From Peribacillus sp. FSL H8-0477 (GTDB taxonomy: Bacteria > Bacillota > Bacilli > Bacillales > DSM-1321), in contig NZ_JBBODE010000001.1 in the NCBI RefSeq assembly GCF_038002765.1, forward strand, positions 992,001-1,056,000: 64,000 nt of DNA. Direction: 5' to 3'. Shown here in pieces: positions 26,206 to 35,240 of the stretch. Positions within the stretch are counted from its first letter, which is position 1, and each line of letters begins with the position of its first letter. The notes below the pieces were generated by a model. That model made no database searches, was not told the origin of the DNA, and worked only from the letters and a program-made list of their open reading frames with translations. The position numbers and the translations under genes were made by a program.

Positions 26206-27129
26206 TTAATTTAAGGGGATTTTCACTGACAATAGGTCTTCAGCAATCATTGTTTCAGGAAAAACAGCAGCGGCTTCATTTTGCAGCTGGATGATATCGT
26301 CTGCTAGATAGCGTGAACTAATATGCGTCAAGATTAACTGTTTCACTCCAGCGCGACTAGCAGTTTCAGCTGCCTGGACAGTAGTGGAATGATAATAATC
26401 ATGTGCAATCTTCACATCTTTTTCAGAAAAAGTCGCTTCATGTACGAGGTAATCCGCATTTTCAGCTAAGATATCTACTGCCTCACATGGTCTCGTGTCA
26501 CCTAAAATGGTAATCACTCTTCCCTTTTGCGGTTCTCCCAGATAATTCTTCCCACTCAGAATTCTCCCATCCTCAAGCTGTACATCCTCGCCATTTTTCA
26601 AGCGCTTGAATAACGGGCCGGGCTTTATTCCTTCTGATCGTAATTTATCAACAAGCAGCACACCTGGACGGTCCTTTTCGACGATTCGATATCCAAGACA
26701 AAATATACCATGATCAAGCGGCATAGCAGTCACGATAAACGTTTCATCTTCAAACACAACCCCTTCTGTAACCTCTACAAATTGCAAAGGATACAAAACT
26801 CGGGTTCCACTAACCCTTAGGCTTGTTAACACAAATTCTTCAATGCCTGTTGGTCCATATATGATTAATTCCTCTGTCCCGCCTTGAAACGAACGGCTGC
26901 TTAAAAGTCCTGGCAGACCGAAGATATGATCGCCGTGCAAATGAGTAATGAAAATCTTTTCAATTCGTCTCGGTTTCACTGGAGTCCTTAATATCTGATG
27001 TTGAGTAGCCTCTCCACAATCAAATAACCAAACAGCACCCCGTTCTTCAAGCAGTTCTAGGGCAATGGCAGATACATTTCTTGCTTTAGCCGGTATTCCT
27101 GCACCTGTTCCTAAAAAAACAAAATCCAC
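26206..27129 (-). CDS. rnz: Ribonuclease Z (tRNase Z)
   Basis: 307 residues, the same length as B. subtilis Rnz. It trims the 3' trailer of tRNA precursors lacking encoded CCA. The zinc motif [13 protein letters not shown] (near residue 62) is complete, with [25 protein letters not shown] and THISSRY supplying the other ligands. GTG at 27129 is the start, 7 nt after GGAGG, giving the expected [15 protein letters not shown] terminus. The gene is divergent from zwf. Confidence 0.93.
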   Translation of the reverse strand: MDFVFLGTGAGIPAKARNVSAIALELLEERGAVWLFDCGEATQHQILRTPVKPRRIEKIFITHLHGDHIFGLPGLLSSRSFQGGTEELIIYGPTGIEEFVLTSLRVSGTRVLYPLQFVEVTEGVVFEDETFIVTAMPLDHGIFCLGYRIVEKDRPGVLLVDKLRSEGIKPGPLFKRLKNGEDVQLEDGRILSGKNYLGEPQKGRVITILGDTRPCEAVDILAENADYLVHEATFSEKDVKIAHDYYHSTTVQAAETASRAGVKQLILTHISSRYLADDIIQLQNEAAAVFPETMIAEDLLSVKIPLN

Positions 27130-27340
27130 AATACACCCTCCGATTAAACAATTATTCTTACCGTTAAATATATCATAAACCACCAGGAACATAAATTAGC
27201 AGCATTAAGGGAAAAATAAAGGCCAGCCTCTATAAAATTAAGAAGTCTAGGTCCAATTGATTGCGTTAAAGCAAAACAATCATTAAAATGATGTAGTTGA
27301 TAGTACACATGTATTTTATAGAAAAGAGAGGTTTTTTATT

Positions 27341-28840
27341 GTGACAACAGCGAATAAACCGACTGCATTAATCGTCATCTTCGGTGCTACTGGTGATTTA
27401 GCGAAGCGGAAATTATTTCCTTCCATCTATCGGTTGTTCCAAAAAGAGAAAATGGGTAACTTTGCTGTCGTTGGTGTAGCAAGAAGACCATTAACCGAAG
27501 AAGAGTTCCAAGCAAATGTGAAAGATTCAGTAACAACATTCGCAGGAGCTACAGAAAACATCGATGAGTTTGCTTCCCATTTCTATTATCATTCTCATGA
27601 TGTAACCAATGAAGCATCCTACATAAAACTTCGGGAAATGGCAGAAAGTCTAGATGAGCAGTATAAATTATCAGGTAATCGTATTTTTTACCTAGCGATG
27701 GCTCCTGAATTTTTCGGAACAATTGCTGAGCAATTAAAAGCCCAAAACTTGACCGAAACAAAGGGTTATAAACGTCTGGTTATCGAAAAACCATTTGGCA
27801 CAAGCTTCGAATCGGCTCAAATATTAAACGCTAAAATCCGGACTGCCTTTTCAGAAGATGAAATTTATCGAATCGACCATTATCTTGGTAAAGAAATGGT
27901 CCAAAATATAGAAGTTATTCGCTTCTCCAATGCTTTATTTGAACCGCTTTGGAACAGCCGTTACATTTCTAACATCCAAGTCACATCTAGTGAGGTTCTT
28001 GGCGTGGAAGAACGGGGCCGTTACTACGAAACCAGCGGTGCACTGCGTGATATGGTGCAAAACCATTTAATGCAAATGGTTGCGCTTCTTGCAATGGAAC
28101 CGCCAATCCGCTTAGAAACTGAAGAGATCCGGAGTGAAAAAGTACGTGCTCTTCGTTCGCTTCGCCCGCTCAAAGAAGATGAGGTTGGCCAATACTTTGT
28201 CCGTGGACAGTACGACGAAGGTGTCGTGGATGGAGAAACATTACCTGCCTATCGTAATGAACATATGGTAGATCCTCATTCAAACACGGAAACATTTGTA
28301 GCTGGTAAGCTGATGATTGACAATTTCCGTTGGGCTGGCGTTCCTTTTTACATCCGTACAGGAAAAAGAATGGAAGCTAAATCAACAAGAATTGTTGTTC
28401 AATTTAAAGATATTCCTATGAATTTGTATTACAAGCCTAATGAAACGTTAAACCCGAATCTGCTTGTCATTCACATTCAGCCAGAGGAAGGAATCACACT
28501 TCACCTTAACGCGAAAAAATCCGGTAAAAACATTGAAACACAGCCTGTTCAATTGGCATACTCCAGCAGTAAAGTCGACCGCATCAACACTCCAGAAGCA
28601 TATGAAAAGCTTCTGTTTGACAGTATGCGCGGCGATGCAACTAACTTCACTCATTGGGATGAAGTAGCCCTATCTTGGAAATTTGTCGATACGATTTCTG
28701 AAGTATGGGAAAACACAAAAGAAACAAGCTTCCCGAATTATCCAGCCGGCAGCACCGGTCCAAAAAGTGCTGATCAACTTCTAGAAGAAGACGGAAACTT
28801 CTGGTGGCATATTGATAAATTTGAACCTAAAGATTGTTAA
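27341..28840 (+). CDS. zwf: Glucose-6-phosphate 1-dehydrogenase
   Basis: 499 residues. First enzyme of the oxidative pentose phosphate pathway, producing NADPH and 6-phosphogluconolactone. The N-terminal coenzyme motif is FGATGDLAKRK, and the substrate/catalytic signature RIDHYLGKEMVQN sits near residue 178. The start is ATG-like after GAGAGG. With gndA 2 kb downstream on the opposite strand it supplies both dehydrogenases of the pathway. Confidence 0.95.
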   Translation: MTTANKPTALIVIFGATGDLAKRKLFPSIYRLFQKEKMGNFAVVGVARRPLTEEEFQANVKDSVTTFAGATENIDEFASHFYYHSHDVTNEASYIKLREMAESLDEQYKLSGNRIFYLAMAPEFFGTIAEQLKAQNLTETKGYKRLVIEKPFGTSFESAQILNAKIRTAFSEDEIYRIDHYLGKEMVQNIEVIRFSNALFEPLWNSRYISNIQVTSSEVLGVEERGRYYETSGALRDMVQNHLMQMVALLAMEPPIRLETEEIRSEKVRALRSLRPLKEDEVGQYFVRGQYDEGVVDGETLPAYRNEHMVDPHSNTETFVAGKLMIDNFRWAGVPFYIRTGKRMEAKSTRIVVQFKDIPMNLYYKPNETLNPNLLVIHIQPEEGITLHLNAKKSGKNIETQPVQLAYSSSKVDRINTPEAYEKLLFDSMRGDATNFTHWDEVALSWKFVDTISEVWENTKETSFPNYPAGSTGPKSADQLLEEDGNFWWHIDKFEPKDC

Positions 28841-28845
28841 TACTC

Positions 28846-28877
28846 AAAAGCAGACACCCGCGGGTGTCTGCTTTTTA
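28846..28877 (+). terminator. Terminator after zwf
   Basis: Perfect 15-bp palindromic arms (AAAAGCAGACACCCG and its complement) followed by TTTTTATTTT. Confidence 0.9.
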
Positions 28878-28879
28878 TT

Positions 28880-29056
28880 TTAGGAGACATCCCTTTTTTG
28901 AAGTTTCCCCTTAAAAAAACCATGTTTTTCTTTACTTCTTACTTTCTTCTCCTCCGTTACGTTCTTTACTGATCCAAAATTCAACCAAAAGGAAATACTC
29001 GTTTCAATTAAAATCATTAGTAGGAAGAAAACAGCTGCCAGCCATACAACCTGCAT
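28880..29056 (-). CDS. Small membrane protein, 58 residues
   Basis: The ATG at 29056 is preceded by AAAAGGAGAGG at good spacing. The N terminus has one hydrophobic helix (residues 3-28, VVWLAAVFFLLMILIE) and the rest is a basic cytoplasmic tail (VTEEKKVRSKEKHGFFKGK). No family is recognised. Its stop codon touches the zwf terminator, so the two genes converge. The ribosome site and clean start support a real gene. Confidence 0.6.
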   Translation of the reverse strand: MQVVWLAAVFFLLMILIETSISFWLNFGSVKNVTEEKKVRSKEKHGFFKGKLQKRDVS

Positions 29057-29189
29057 GAATCAACCTCTCCTTTTATTACCGACTCTCAAGAAAAGTATAT
29101 GCACTAAACAATTTGCCATGAAGAAAAATGATGATACTCTTCTACCCGTAGGAACTGTCGCTTAAACCCTGCTCAATCTTACTCCGATT

Positions 29190-29241
29190 TATTCTCCCCA
29201 TTCGCGCCATCATTCTGCCCCAACCCCAGCTGATTCTCCCC
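29190..29241. repeat. Degenerate 21-bp repeat block (ATTCTCCCC type, 3 units)
   Basis: Units beginning TATTCTCCC, CATTCTGCC and GATTCTCCC start at 29190, 29211 and 29232, exactly 21 bp apart. They look like diverged relatives of the CATTCGGCCC units further right. Confidence 0.6.
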
Positions 29242-29287
29242 TACTGTTTTTTGCTTGAATTGGCTGAGCTCTTTTTCCATCTTCATT
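29230..29287. repeat. Direct repeat flanking the 278-bp array (left copy)
   Basis: About 55 bp beginning CTGATTCTCCCCTACTG and ending near CATCTTCATTC. It recurs with few changes at 30080-30135, on the other side of the tandem array. Confidence 0.75.
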
Positions 29288-29366
29288 CAGCCTGACTAGT
29301 CTAAGCAGGTCATATCCACTCTTTCTGAAGCACCCCGATGAGCTTGTGATACTCTTGAACTTTAGT

Positions 29367-29644
29367 CATTCGGCCCAAAGTGGGAAACATTAGGCCCATT
29401 CAGCAATTTATTCTGCCCAAACTCGAGATCTTCGCCCCATGCGGCAATACATTCGGCCCTACCCTTTTTAGATACTCTTTCTGGAAGACCCCCGATCCAC
29501 AGAAAACGTCTCTATAGACAAATTCCTTTTCTGGGCTCTTAAAAATGAGTATCTTTCTCTTTTTCTGTCTCATTAAGCAGGTTTTCTTAGAATTCCCTCT
29601 TTCACAAGCACCCGGATGGGCTTTAGATTCATTTGAACTTTGAT
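29367..29644. repeat. 278-bp tandem repeat, copy 1
   Basis: Begins CATTCGGCCCAAAGTGGG. The first third holds CATTCGGCCC-like units at 29367, 29388, 29409, about 29430 and 29450; the last two are shifted by small deletions. The remaining two thirds include a GATACTC...GAGTATC inverted pair. It is about 90% identical to copy 2 by eye. Confidence 0.85.
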
Positions 29645-29922
29645 CATTCGGCCCAAAGTGGGAAACATTAGGCCCTTTCAGCAATTTATTCGGCCCAAAC
29701 TCGAGATCATTCGGCCCATTCGGCAATACATTCGGCCCTACACCTTTTTAAATACTCTTTCTGGAAAACCCCGCTTCTCAGAAAACGCCTCTATAGATAA
29801 ATACCTTCTCTGGGCTCTTAAAAATGAGTATCTTTCTCTTTTTCTGTCTCATCAAGCAGGTTTTCTTAGAATTCCCTCTTTCTTAAGCACCCGGATGGGC
29901 TTTAGATTCCCTTGAACATAGT
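29645..29922. repeat. 278-bp tandem repeat, copy 2
   Basis: Five CATTCGGCCC-like units start at 29645, 29666, 29687, 29708 and 29729, exactly 21 bp apart, with an extra half-unit at 29717. The downstream part repeats the CTGGGCTCTT, GAGTATCTTTCTC and CACCCGGATGGGCTTTAG segments of copy 1. No convincing gene lies in the gene-free stretch from 29057 to 30268. Confidence 0.9.
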
Positions 29923-30066
29923 CATTCGGCCCAAACTGGGAAACATTCGGCCCATTCAGTAATTTATTCGTCCCAAACTGGAGATCATTCGGCCCTTTTT
30001 GCAAAACATTCGTCCCTACACCTTTTTAGATACTCTTTCTGGAAGACCCCGCTTCTCAGAAAAGCT
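29923..30066. repeat. 278-bp tandem repeat, copy 3 (truncated)
   Basis: Only the first 144 bp are present. Units start at 29923, 29944, 29965, 29986 and 30007, again exactly 21 bp apart. The copy stops after GCTTCTCAGAAAA and joins the right flanking direct repeat. Confidence 0.85.
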
Positions 30067-30079
30067 TCCCGAACTACAA

Positions 30080-30135
30080 CTGATTCTTCCCTACTGTTTT
30101 TTTGCTTGAATTGGCTCTTTTATCATCTTCGTTCG
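30080..30135. repeat. Direct repeat flanking the 278-bp array (right copy)
   Basis: Begins CTGATTCTTCCCTACTG and ends CATCTTCGTTC, matching the left copy at 29230 with small differences. Confidence 0.75.
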
Positions 30136-30268
30136 ATTCTGGTTTGGTACCGCCTTCCTTAATTAGAAAATGCAGCTAGGGTTATTTCACTGTGCAAAGG
30201 TCAAACTAACAGGGATGCATGAATACGCATCACATCAAGTACAAATACCAACTGGGAGGGAACTAACG

Positions 30269-30442
30269 ATGGATATTCGTGAAGGCGCAATTCCTGCTGC
30301 ACTTGGAACAGCTGTTACCGCGGCTGGTTATGCAATGAAACAAACGCGGGGTTCAAATAAGATGATCGCAAATACCATCTTTGGCTTCGGCCTGGCACAT
30401 GTCGTACTCGGTGTAATTGACTTAGTCGAGCACCGCCATTAA
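30269..30442 (+). CDS. Small glycine/alanine-rich membrane protein, 57 residues
   Basis: The ATG at 30269 follows GGGAGGGAACTAACG. Two hydrophobic stretches (residues 6-24, AIPAALGTAVTAAGYAM, and 33-53, IANTIFGFGLAHVVLGVIDLV) suggest a membrane hairpin. Upstream codons in the same frame lack a ribosome site. I do not recognise a characterised family; conserved small proteins of this look occur in Bacillaceae. Confidence 0.65.
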   Translation: MDIREGAIPAALGTAVTAAGYAMKQTRGSNKMIANTIFGFGLAHVVLGVIDLVEHRH

Positions 30443-30474
30443 TAAGTGAAAAACTAGGGGAGCCCTTGGCTCCT

Positions 30475-30627
30475 CTACAATAATCGATAAGCTCTTCGCT
30501 CAGCATATTCCGAACATGGCAGACAGACTTTCATCACTTTTCCTTGATCATTTGTATAGGTACGTAATGGTTTAATTTTCCTCTTACATATCCCGCATTT
30601 AGTCGTAAAAACATCGAATATTCCCAT
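30475..30627 (-). CDS. Small zinc-ribbon-like protein, 50 residues
   Basis: The ATG at 30627 follows GAGGAGG. The protein has two CxxC pairs (TKCGICKRK near residue 11 and VCLPCSEY near 35), a probable zinc ribbon. Lysines and arginines between the pairs suggest nucleic acid or protein contact. The gene lies between the 57-residue membrane protein and gndA. Function unknown. Confidence 0.7.
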   Translation of the reverse strand: MGIFDVFTTKCGICKRKIKPLRTYTNDQGKVMKVCLPCSEYAERRAYRLL

Positions 30628-30675
30628 GGCTCCTCCTCATCTTATCGTTTTTATATTACATTCTGGTCAACAAAA

Positions 30676-30699
30676 AAACGCCACCGATTGGTGACGTTT
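30676..30699 (-). terminator. Terminator of gndA
   Basis: AAACGTCACC / GGTGGCGTTT stem with a 4-nt loop, followed by seven T on the minus strand. Confidence 0.8.
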
Positions 30700-30704
30700 A
30701 TAAA

Positions 30705-32117
30705 TTATTTTTCCATCCATTCTGTATGGAATGTTCCTTCTTTATCAACACGTTGGTACGTATGAGCACCAAAGTAATCACGTTGGGCCTGAATCAGGTT
30801 TGCGGGCAGCGTTTCTGTCCGGTAGCTGTCAAAGTAAGATAAGGCAGCAGATAATCCTGGAACAGGAATTCCGTTAAGTACAGCTGAAGAAACGACTTCT
30901 CTAAGCGCCCCTTGGTAGCCTTCCACAATATTCTGGAAGTACGGATCAAGAAGCAGGTTATTAAGATTCGCATCACGATCGAAAGCATCTTTAATCTTTT
31001 GTAAGAATTGTGCGCGGATAATACATCCACCCCGGAAGATCATGGCGATTTCACCATAACTTAAATTCCAATTGTACTCCTCTGAAGCTGCTTTCATTTG
31101 GGCAAATCCTTGAGCATATGAACAAATCTTACTCATGTAAAGAGCCTTCCGAACACTTTCGATATAGACGGCTTTGTCTCCGTCAAACGCAGAAATAGTT
31201 GGACCGCTTAACAGCTTGCTTGCTGCTGTACGTTCGTCTTTAAGACTAGAAATATAGCGGGCAAATACTGATTCTGTAATAATCGGAAGCGGTACACCAA
31301 GGTCAAGCGCGCTCTGACTTGTCCATTTACCAGTGCCTTTTTGTCCTGCTTTATCAAGAATGACATCTACCATCGGCTTACCAGTTTCTTCATCGTACTT
31401 CTTGAAGATATCTGCCGTAATTTCTATTAGATAGCTGTCTAATTCTCCTTTATTCCACTCTGCAAATACTTCATGCAATTCCTCGGCTGAAAGACCGACT
31501 ACATGTTTCAAAAGGAAATAGACCTCAGAGATCAACTGCATATCTCCATATTCAATTCCGTTATGTACCATTTTTACATAATGGCCCGCACCATCGGGTC
31601 CGATATATGTACAGCACGCATCTCCGTCAACTTTGGCAGAAATGGCTTTTAAAATCGGTGCAACAAGTTCATATGCTTCTAGTTGACCGCCAGGCATGAT
31701 AGAAGGACCCGTTAATGCACCCTCTTCTCCGCCTGATACACCCGTTCCAATGAAATGGATACCAAGCTTGCTTAACTCATCATTACGGCGCTGAGTATCT
31801 CTGAAGAAGGTATTCCCTCCATCGATCACAATATCGCCTTTATCTAGAAGCGGTTTTAACTGTTCGATGGTCGCATCAGTCGGTCCACCCGCCTTAACCA
31901 TAAGTAAAATCTTACGTGGTTTTTCAAGGGAAGCAACAAAGTCTTCCATTGTGTAAGCAGGATAAACATTTTTTCCTTCTGCTTCTTTCATCATATCTTC
32001 CGTTTTTTCTTTCGAACGATTATAAACGGAAATAGAATATCCTCTGCTTTCAATATTAAAGGCTAAATTTTTACCCATTACTGCGAGTCCAATTACACCT
32101 ATTTGCTGTTTAGTCAA
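30705..32117 (-). CDS. gndA: 6-phosphogluconate dehydrogenase, decarboxylating, NADP-dependent
   Basis: 470 residues. It converts 6-phosphogluconate to ribulose-5-phosphate with CO2 and NADPH. The Rossmann motif [10 protein letters not shown] (residues 8-17), [21 protein letters not shown] and the signature [17 protein letters not shown] are intact. A TTG at 32117 (MTKQQIG, as in B. subtilis GndA) has GGAG 9 nt upstream; an ATG at 32123 is possible but only 3 nt from that site. Confidence 0.94.
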   Translation of the reverse strand: MTKQQIGVIGLAVMGKNLAFNIESRGYSISVYNRSKEKTEDMMKEAEGKNVYPAYTMEDFVASLEKPRKILLMVKAGGPTDATIEQLKPLLDKGDIVIDGGNTFFRDTQRRNDELSKLGIHFIGTGVSGGEEGALTGPSIMPGGQLEAYELVAPILKAISAKVDGDACCTYIGPDGAGHYVKMVHNGIEYGDMQLISEVYFLLKHVVGLSAEELHEVFAEWNKGELDSYLIEITADIFKKYDEETGKPMVDVILDKAGQKGTGKWTSQSALDLGVPLPIITESVFARYISSLKDERTAASKLLSGPTISAFDGDKAVYIESVRKALYMSKICSYAQGFAQMKAASEEYNWNLSYGEIAMIFRGGCIIRAQFLQKIKDAFDRDANLNNLLLDPYFQNIVEGYQGALREVVSSAVLNGIPVPGLSAALSYFDSYRTETLPANLIQAQRDYFGAHTYQRVDKEGTFHTEWMEK

Positions 32118-32234
32118 CGTCATCTACTCCATTCTTGGCTTGATTTATCTAGAAGAGTACTTTCCCCCTCTATTTTACACGTTACGCGAGAAAAACAAAC
32201 GAAAAACCCTTGTATATTGGAACTAATTTCTTAT

Positions 32235-33473
32235 TTAATCAAGAAAATCTTTACTGAAGCTTGTATCTGCCTGACCGGTTTTACGAACGGGAGGAAGTCC
32301 TTTTTTTATTATTCCCTTGCCATATTTGCTCTGCAGCTGCTGCATTACATTATACAACGGTTCCTTAACAGCTTCCTTTTCATATGAAAATAAATCCAGC
32401 TGTTTATAAGCTGATTCCTTTTCGATTACCTCGAAAGCTGTGACACCAAGGAGCCGGACGTCTTCACCATTCCAATGTTTGGTGAATAACTCGATCGCTA
32501 GTGCATGAATTTCTTCACTCTCTGAAAAAGCATTGGCGACCAATCTGCTCCGTGTAACCGTTCGGCGATCCTTATAACGAATCGTAACACCGATCTTGTG
32601 ACCGACCAAACTTTTATTCTTCAACCGCTGGGCAACTTTTAATGAGAGTCTTCCCAGAACAGCTGTCAGCTCCTTTTGACTATTTGTATCCTTTGGAAGC
32701 GTAGTCGAATTACCAATACTCTTATGTTCATAAATAGATTCTGGGTCCACCAAGCGATCATCAATACCCATTGCCCTATTTTTCAATCTTGTCCCATTTA
32801 TGCCAAGCAGCTGCTTCATGAGACCATCAGGGGCATGTGCCAGATCACCGATCGTCCGAATCCCCACAGCGTTTAACTTTTCCGCTGTCTTATTCCCGAT
32901 TCCATGCATCTCGCCCACTTCATATGGCCACAGAATTTTAGGTACATCCCTTTTCCTTAAAATCGTTATCCCAAGCGGTTTTTTCATATCAGAAGCCGTT
33001 TTAGCTAGAAATTTATTAGGTGCAATTCCAATACTGCAAGGCAGATCCATGGTTTGAAGGATGCGGTTTTGGATTGTTTCGGCAATCTCAATTGGTGTCC
33101 CCATTTCCGCACAATCACTTATATCAAGGTACCCTTCATCAATCGATACCGGCTCAACCTGTTCAGTAATCGATCGTAAGAGGTCAAAAATTGCAGATGA
33201 AGCCGTTCGATACCGTTCGAAATTAGGTTTCATCACAACTAGACTAGGACAAAGCTTTTTAGCTTCCCAAAGCGGCATCGTTGTTTTAACGCCGAATTTT
33301 CGTGCCTCATAGCTGCAAGTCACAATAATTCCCCGTCGTTCCTCTACATTGCCTGCTACTGCCAGCGGTTTTCCCTTTAACATGGGGTTATGGGCCATTT
33401 CAACAGATGCATAAAAGCTATTCATATCAACATGTAGAATGACTCTGCCATTTTTCGGATACATCTGATTCAT
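32235..33473 (-). CDS. dinB: DNA polymerase IV (DinB/PolY1, YqjH)
   Basis: 412-residue Y-family translesion polymerase. Catalytic acidic residues lie in LHVDMNSFYASVE and PVSIDEGYLDI; the steric and hairpin motifs MHGIGNKTAEKLNAVGI and the little finger follow. A QLDLFSYE motif near the C terminus matches the beta-clamp-binding consensus QL[SD]LF. The ATG at 33473 fits AAGGATG; a GTG at 33482 overlaps it. No LexA box is seen upstream, in contrast to yqjW. Confidence 0.94.
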   Translation of the reverse strand: MNQMYPKNGRVILHVDMNSFYASVEMAHNPMLKGKPLAVAGNVEERRGIIVTCSYEARKFGVKTTMPLWEAKKLCPSLVVMKPNFERYRTASSAIFDLLRSITEQVEPVSIDEGYLDISDCAEMGTPIEIAETIQNRILQTMDLPCSIGIAPNKFLAKTASDMKKPLGITILRKRDVPKILWPYEVGEMHGIGNKTAEKLNAVGIRTIGDLAHAPDGLMKQLLGINGTRLKNRAMGIDDRLVDPESIYEHKSIGNSTTLPKDTNSQKELTAVLGRLSLKVAQRLKNKSLVGHKIGVTIRYKDRRTVTRSRLVANAFSESEEIHALAIELFTKHWNGEDVRLLGVTAFEVIEKESAYKQLDLFSYEKEAVKEPLYNVMQQLQSKYGKGIIKKGLPPVRKTGQADTSFSKDFLD

Positions 33474-33506
33474 TATTGTCACATCCTTAGTCTAGCTGTT
33501 GCCTTT

Positions 33507-33538
33507 AAAAAAACAGCCCTCCTGTTAAGGATGACTGT
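33507..33538 (-). terminator. Terminator between the CheW-like gene and dinB
   Basis: On the minus strand ACAGTCATCC pairs with GGAGGGCTGT (one mismatch, one G-U) and is followed by seven T. The CheW stop codon lies in the hairpin. Confidence 0.6.
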
Positions 33539-33980
33539 GCGTGTTTAGATTTTCTACTCCATTCAGCATAAATAACTTTTGGGGATCCATAATCGTAATT
33601 AAACGGGCATTCACATTCGCTACACCAAGAAAATAATTTCGGTTAGCAAGTCCGAGCATTCCCAATTGTTTAACCTCGATGCCTGAGATATCCAAGATTT
33701 CTTTGGCTTCATCAACGATTAACCCCACTTGCTGCTGGTCTAGACTTAAAATGATCCATTTAAGCTGACCATCCTTGTTCCCTTTAAAGGAATCAAATAG
33801 TCTTTGTGTATGAACTAAGGGAAGGATTTCCCCTCTTACTACACACATTCCAGCTATGTAATCAGGAGCTTGTGCAGGTGTAATGTCTCCAGGATTTTCA
33901 ATTGATTGTACACACTCAATCGGCAGGGCATATTCTGCACCTCCAACCATGAACACTACTACTTTCGTTAGCTTGCTCAT
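33525..33980 (-). CDS. Free-standing CheW-like coupling protein
   Basis: 151 residues made only of a CheW/SH3-like domain (VVVFMVGGAEYALPIECVQSIEN, GMCVVRGEILPLVHTQRLF, QVGLIVDEAKEILDI, MLGLANRNYFLGVANV, LITIMDPQKLF). CheW links chemoreceptors to the CheA kinase. It is not next to any che gene here, and the B. subtilis segment has no cheW at this place. It may be a second, receptor-specific adaptor. GAGGTTG precedes the ATG, and it has its own terminator. Confidence 0.88.
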   Translation of the reverse strand: MSKLTKVVVFMVGGAEYALPIECVQSIENPGDITPAQAPDYIAGMCVVRGEILPLVHTQRLFDSFKGNKDGQLKWIILSLDQQQVGLIVDEAKEILDISGIEVKQLGMLGLANRNYFLGVANVNARLITIMDPQKLFMLNGVENLNTHSHP

Positions 33981-34009
33981 CCATTCAACCTCACTATCTT
34001 AAAAAAACG

Positions 34010-34035
34010 GGGATTTTCTATGAAAGCAAAATCCC
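34010..34035 (-). terminator. Terminator of the yqjE-like peptidase gene
   Basis: GGGATTTT / AAAATCCC stem, followed on the minus strand by CCG and seven T. Confidence 0.8.
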
Positions 34036-34045
34036 AATTTTCCCT

Positions 34046-35167
34046 TTATTCGCCCGCAGTTTCAGCAATAATGGCAAGAACCATTTCAGCAAGCTTGCTT
34101 AGTTCTTCAACAGGAATTTTTTCATTGGTTGTATGAATCTCTTCATAACCTACAGCAAGGTTAACCGTTGGAATACCGAAGCCTGCAATAACGTTAGCAT
34201 CGCTGCCGCCGCCGCTCTTCTGAAGTGTTCCAGGACGGCCAATTTTAGCTGCCGCTTTTTTAGCTACCTCAACAACATGGTCATCTGCTCCATATTTAAA
34301 ACCAGGATACATAACTTTTACTTCGACTTCTGCTTTGCCGCCAAGCTCTGCTGCAGCTGATTCGAAGGCATCCTTCATTTTTTGAACTTGCTGTTCCATT
34401 TTTTCTGGAACAAGTGAACGTGCTTCAGCTAAAATCTCTACATAATCACAAACAATATTCGTCTGTTGTCCGCCCTCAAAGCGACCAATATTTGCAGTTG
34501 TTTCTTCATCAATACGACCAAGCGGCATTTTTGAAATGGCTTTAGAAGCAATGGTGATAGCAGAAACTCCTTTTTCTGGTGCTACACCTGCATGAGCCGT
34601 TTTACCGTAAATACGTGCGCCTACTTTTGCTTGTGTTGGAGCCGCCACAACAATTTCGCCCACTTTTCCATCACTATCAAGAGCATAGCCGAATTTAGCC
34701 GTAACAAGGGAACGATCTAGAACTTTAGCACCCACAAGTCCTGATTCTTCACCAACCGTTATAATAAATTCAATCGTCCCATGGGTGATATTATCTTCTT
34801 TTATAACACGCAAGGTTTCAAGCATAACAGCTAAACCAGCTTTATCATCAGCACCCAAAATCGTTGTTCCATCAGAAACGATATAGCCGTCTTTAATCGA
34901 AGGCTTAATGCCTTTTCCTGGTACAACCGTATCCATGTGTGACGTGAAATAGATAGTATCTACGCCTTCTTTATTACCTTTTAATGTGCAGACAAGATTT
35001 CCTGCTCCATGTCCAGTCTGACTTGTTGTATCGTCTTCAAAAACGTCTACCCCAAGGGAAGAAAACTTTTCTTTTAAGACTTTAGCAATGTCAGCTTCAT
35101 GTTTTGTTTCAGAATCGATTTGTACTAATTCAAAAAATTCACTTACTAAGCGTTCTTGATTAATCAT
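34046..35167 (-). CDS. yqjE: M20-type metallopeptidase, tripeptidase T-like (YqjE)
   Basis: 373-residue cytosolic aminopeptidase or deacylase of the M20/PepT group. Metal ligands are in FTSHMDTV (His near 77), LGADDKAGLA, the catalytic Glu in GEESGLVG (about 140), the Asp in ALDSDGK and the terminal His in EEIHTTNE. A dimerisation domain lies in the middle (HAGVAPEKGVSAI). It follows the carboxyltransferase gene in the same orientation as in B. subtilis, but a 70-nt gap makes cotranscription uncertain. Confidence 0.88.
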   Translation of the reverse strand: MINQERLVSEFFELVQIDSETKHEADIAKVLKEKFSSLGVDVFEDDTTSQTGHGAGNLVCTLKGNKEGVDTIYFTSHMDTVVPGKGIKPSIKDGYIVSDGTTILGADDKAGLAVMLETLRVIKEDNITHGTIEFIITVGEESGLVGAKVLDRSLVTAKFGYALDSDGKVGEIVVAAPTQAKVGARIYGKTAHAGVAPEKGVSAITIASKAISKMPLGRIDEETTANIGRFEGGQQTNIVCDYVEILAEARSLVPEKMEQQVQKMKDAFESAAAELGGKAEVEVKVMYPGFKYGADDHVVEVAKKAAAKIGRPGTLQKSGGGSDANVIAGFGIPTVNLAVGYEEIHTTNEKIPVEELSKLAEMVLAIIAETAGE

Positions 35168-35240
35168 ACTCGTCTAACCTCCAATAATTATCTCCAATTA
35201 AGTATACGTCTAATGTTGAAAACCAGCAAATCTTGCAGTC

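Noticed and set aside
29400..29726. Minus-strand reading frame of 108 codons with GPN heptads
   Set aside because: It lies inside the tandem repeat, has no ribosome site, and the frame is interrupted in the neighbouring copies; the heptad follows from the 21-bp DNA step.
29640..29915. Plus-strand reading frame of 91 codons with IRP heptads
   Set aside because: Same repeat read on the other strand; no ribosome site and no continuation into the other copies.
29367..30066. CRISPR array
   Set aside because: Units are degenerate, spacers of about 11 bp are themselves conserved between copies, and there are no cas genes.
30449..30480. Terminator after the 57-residue membrane protein
   Set aside because: A short GGAGCC/GGCTCC hairpin exists but lacks a T-run and overlaps the zinc-ribbon coding end; evidence too weak.
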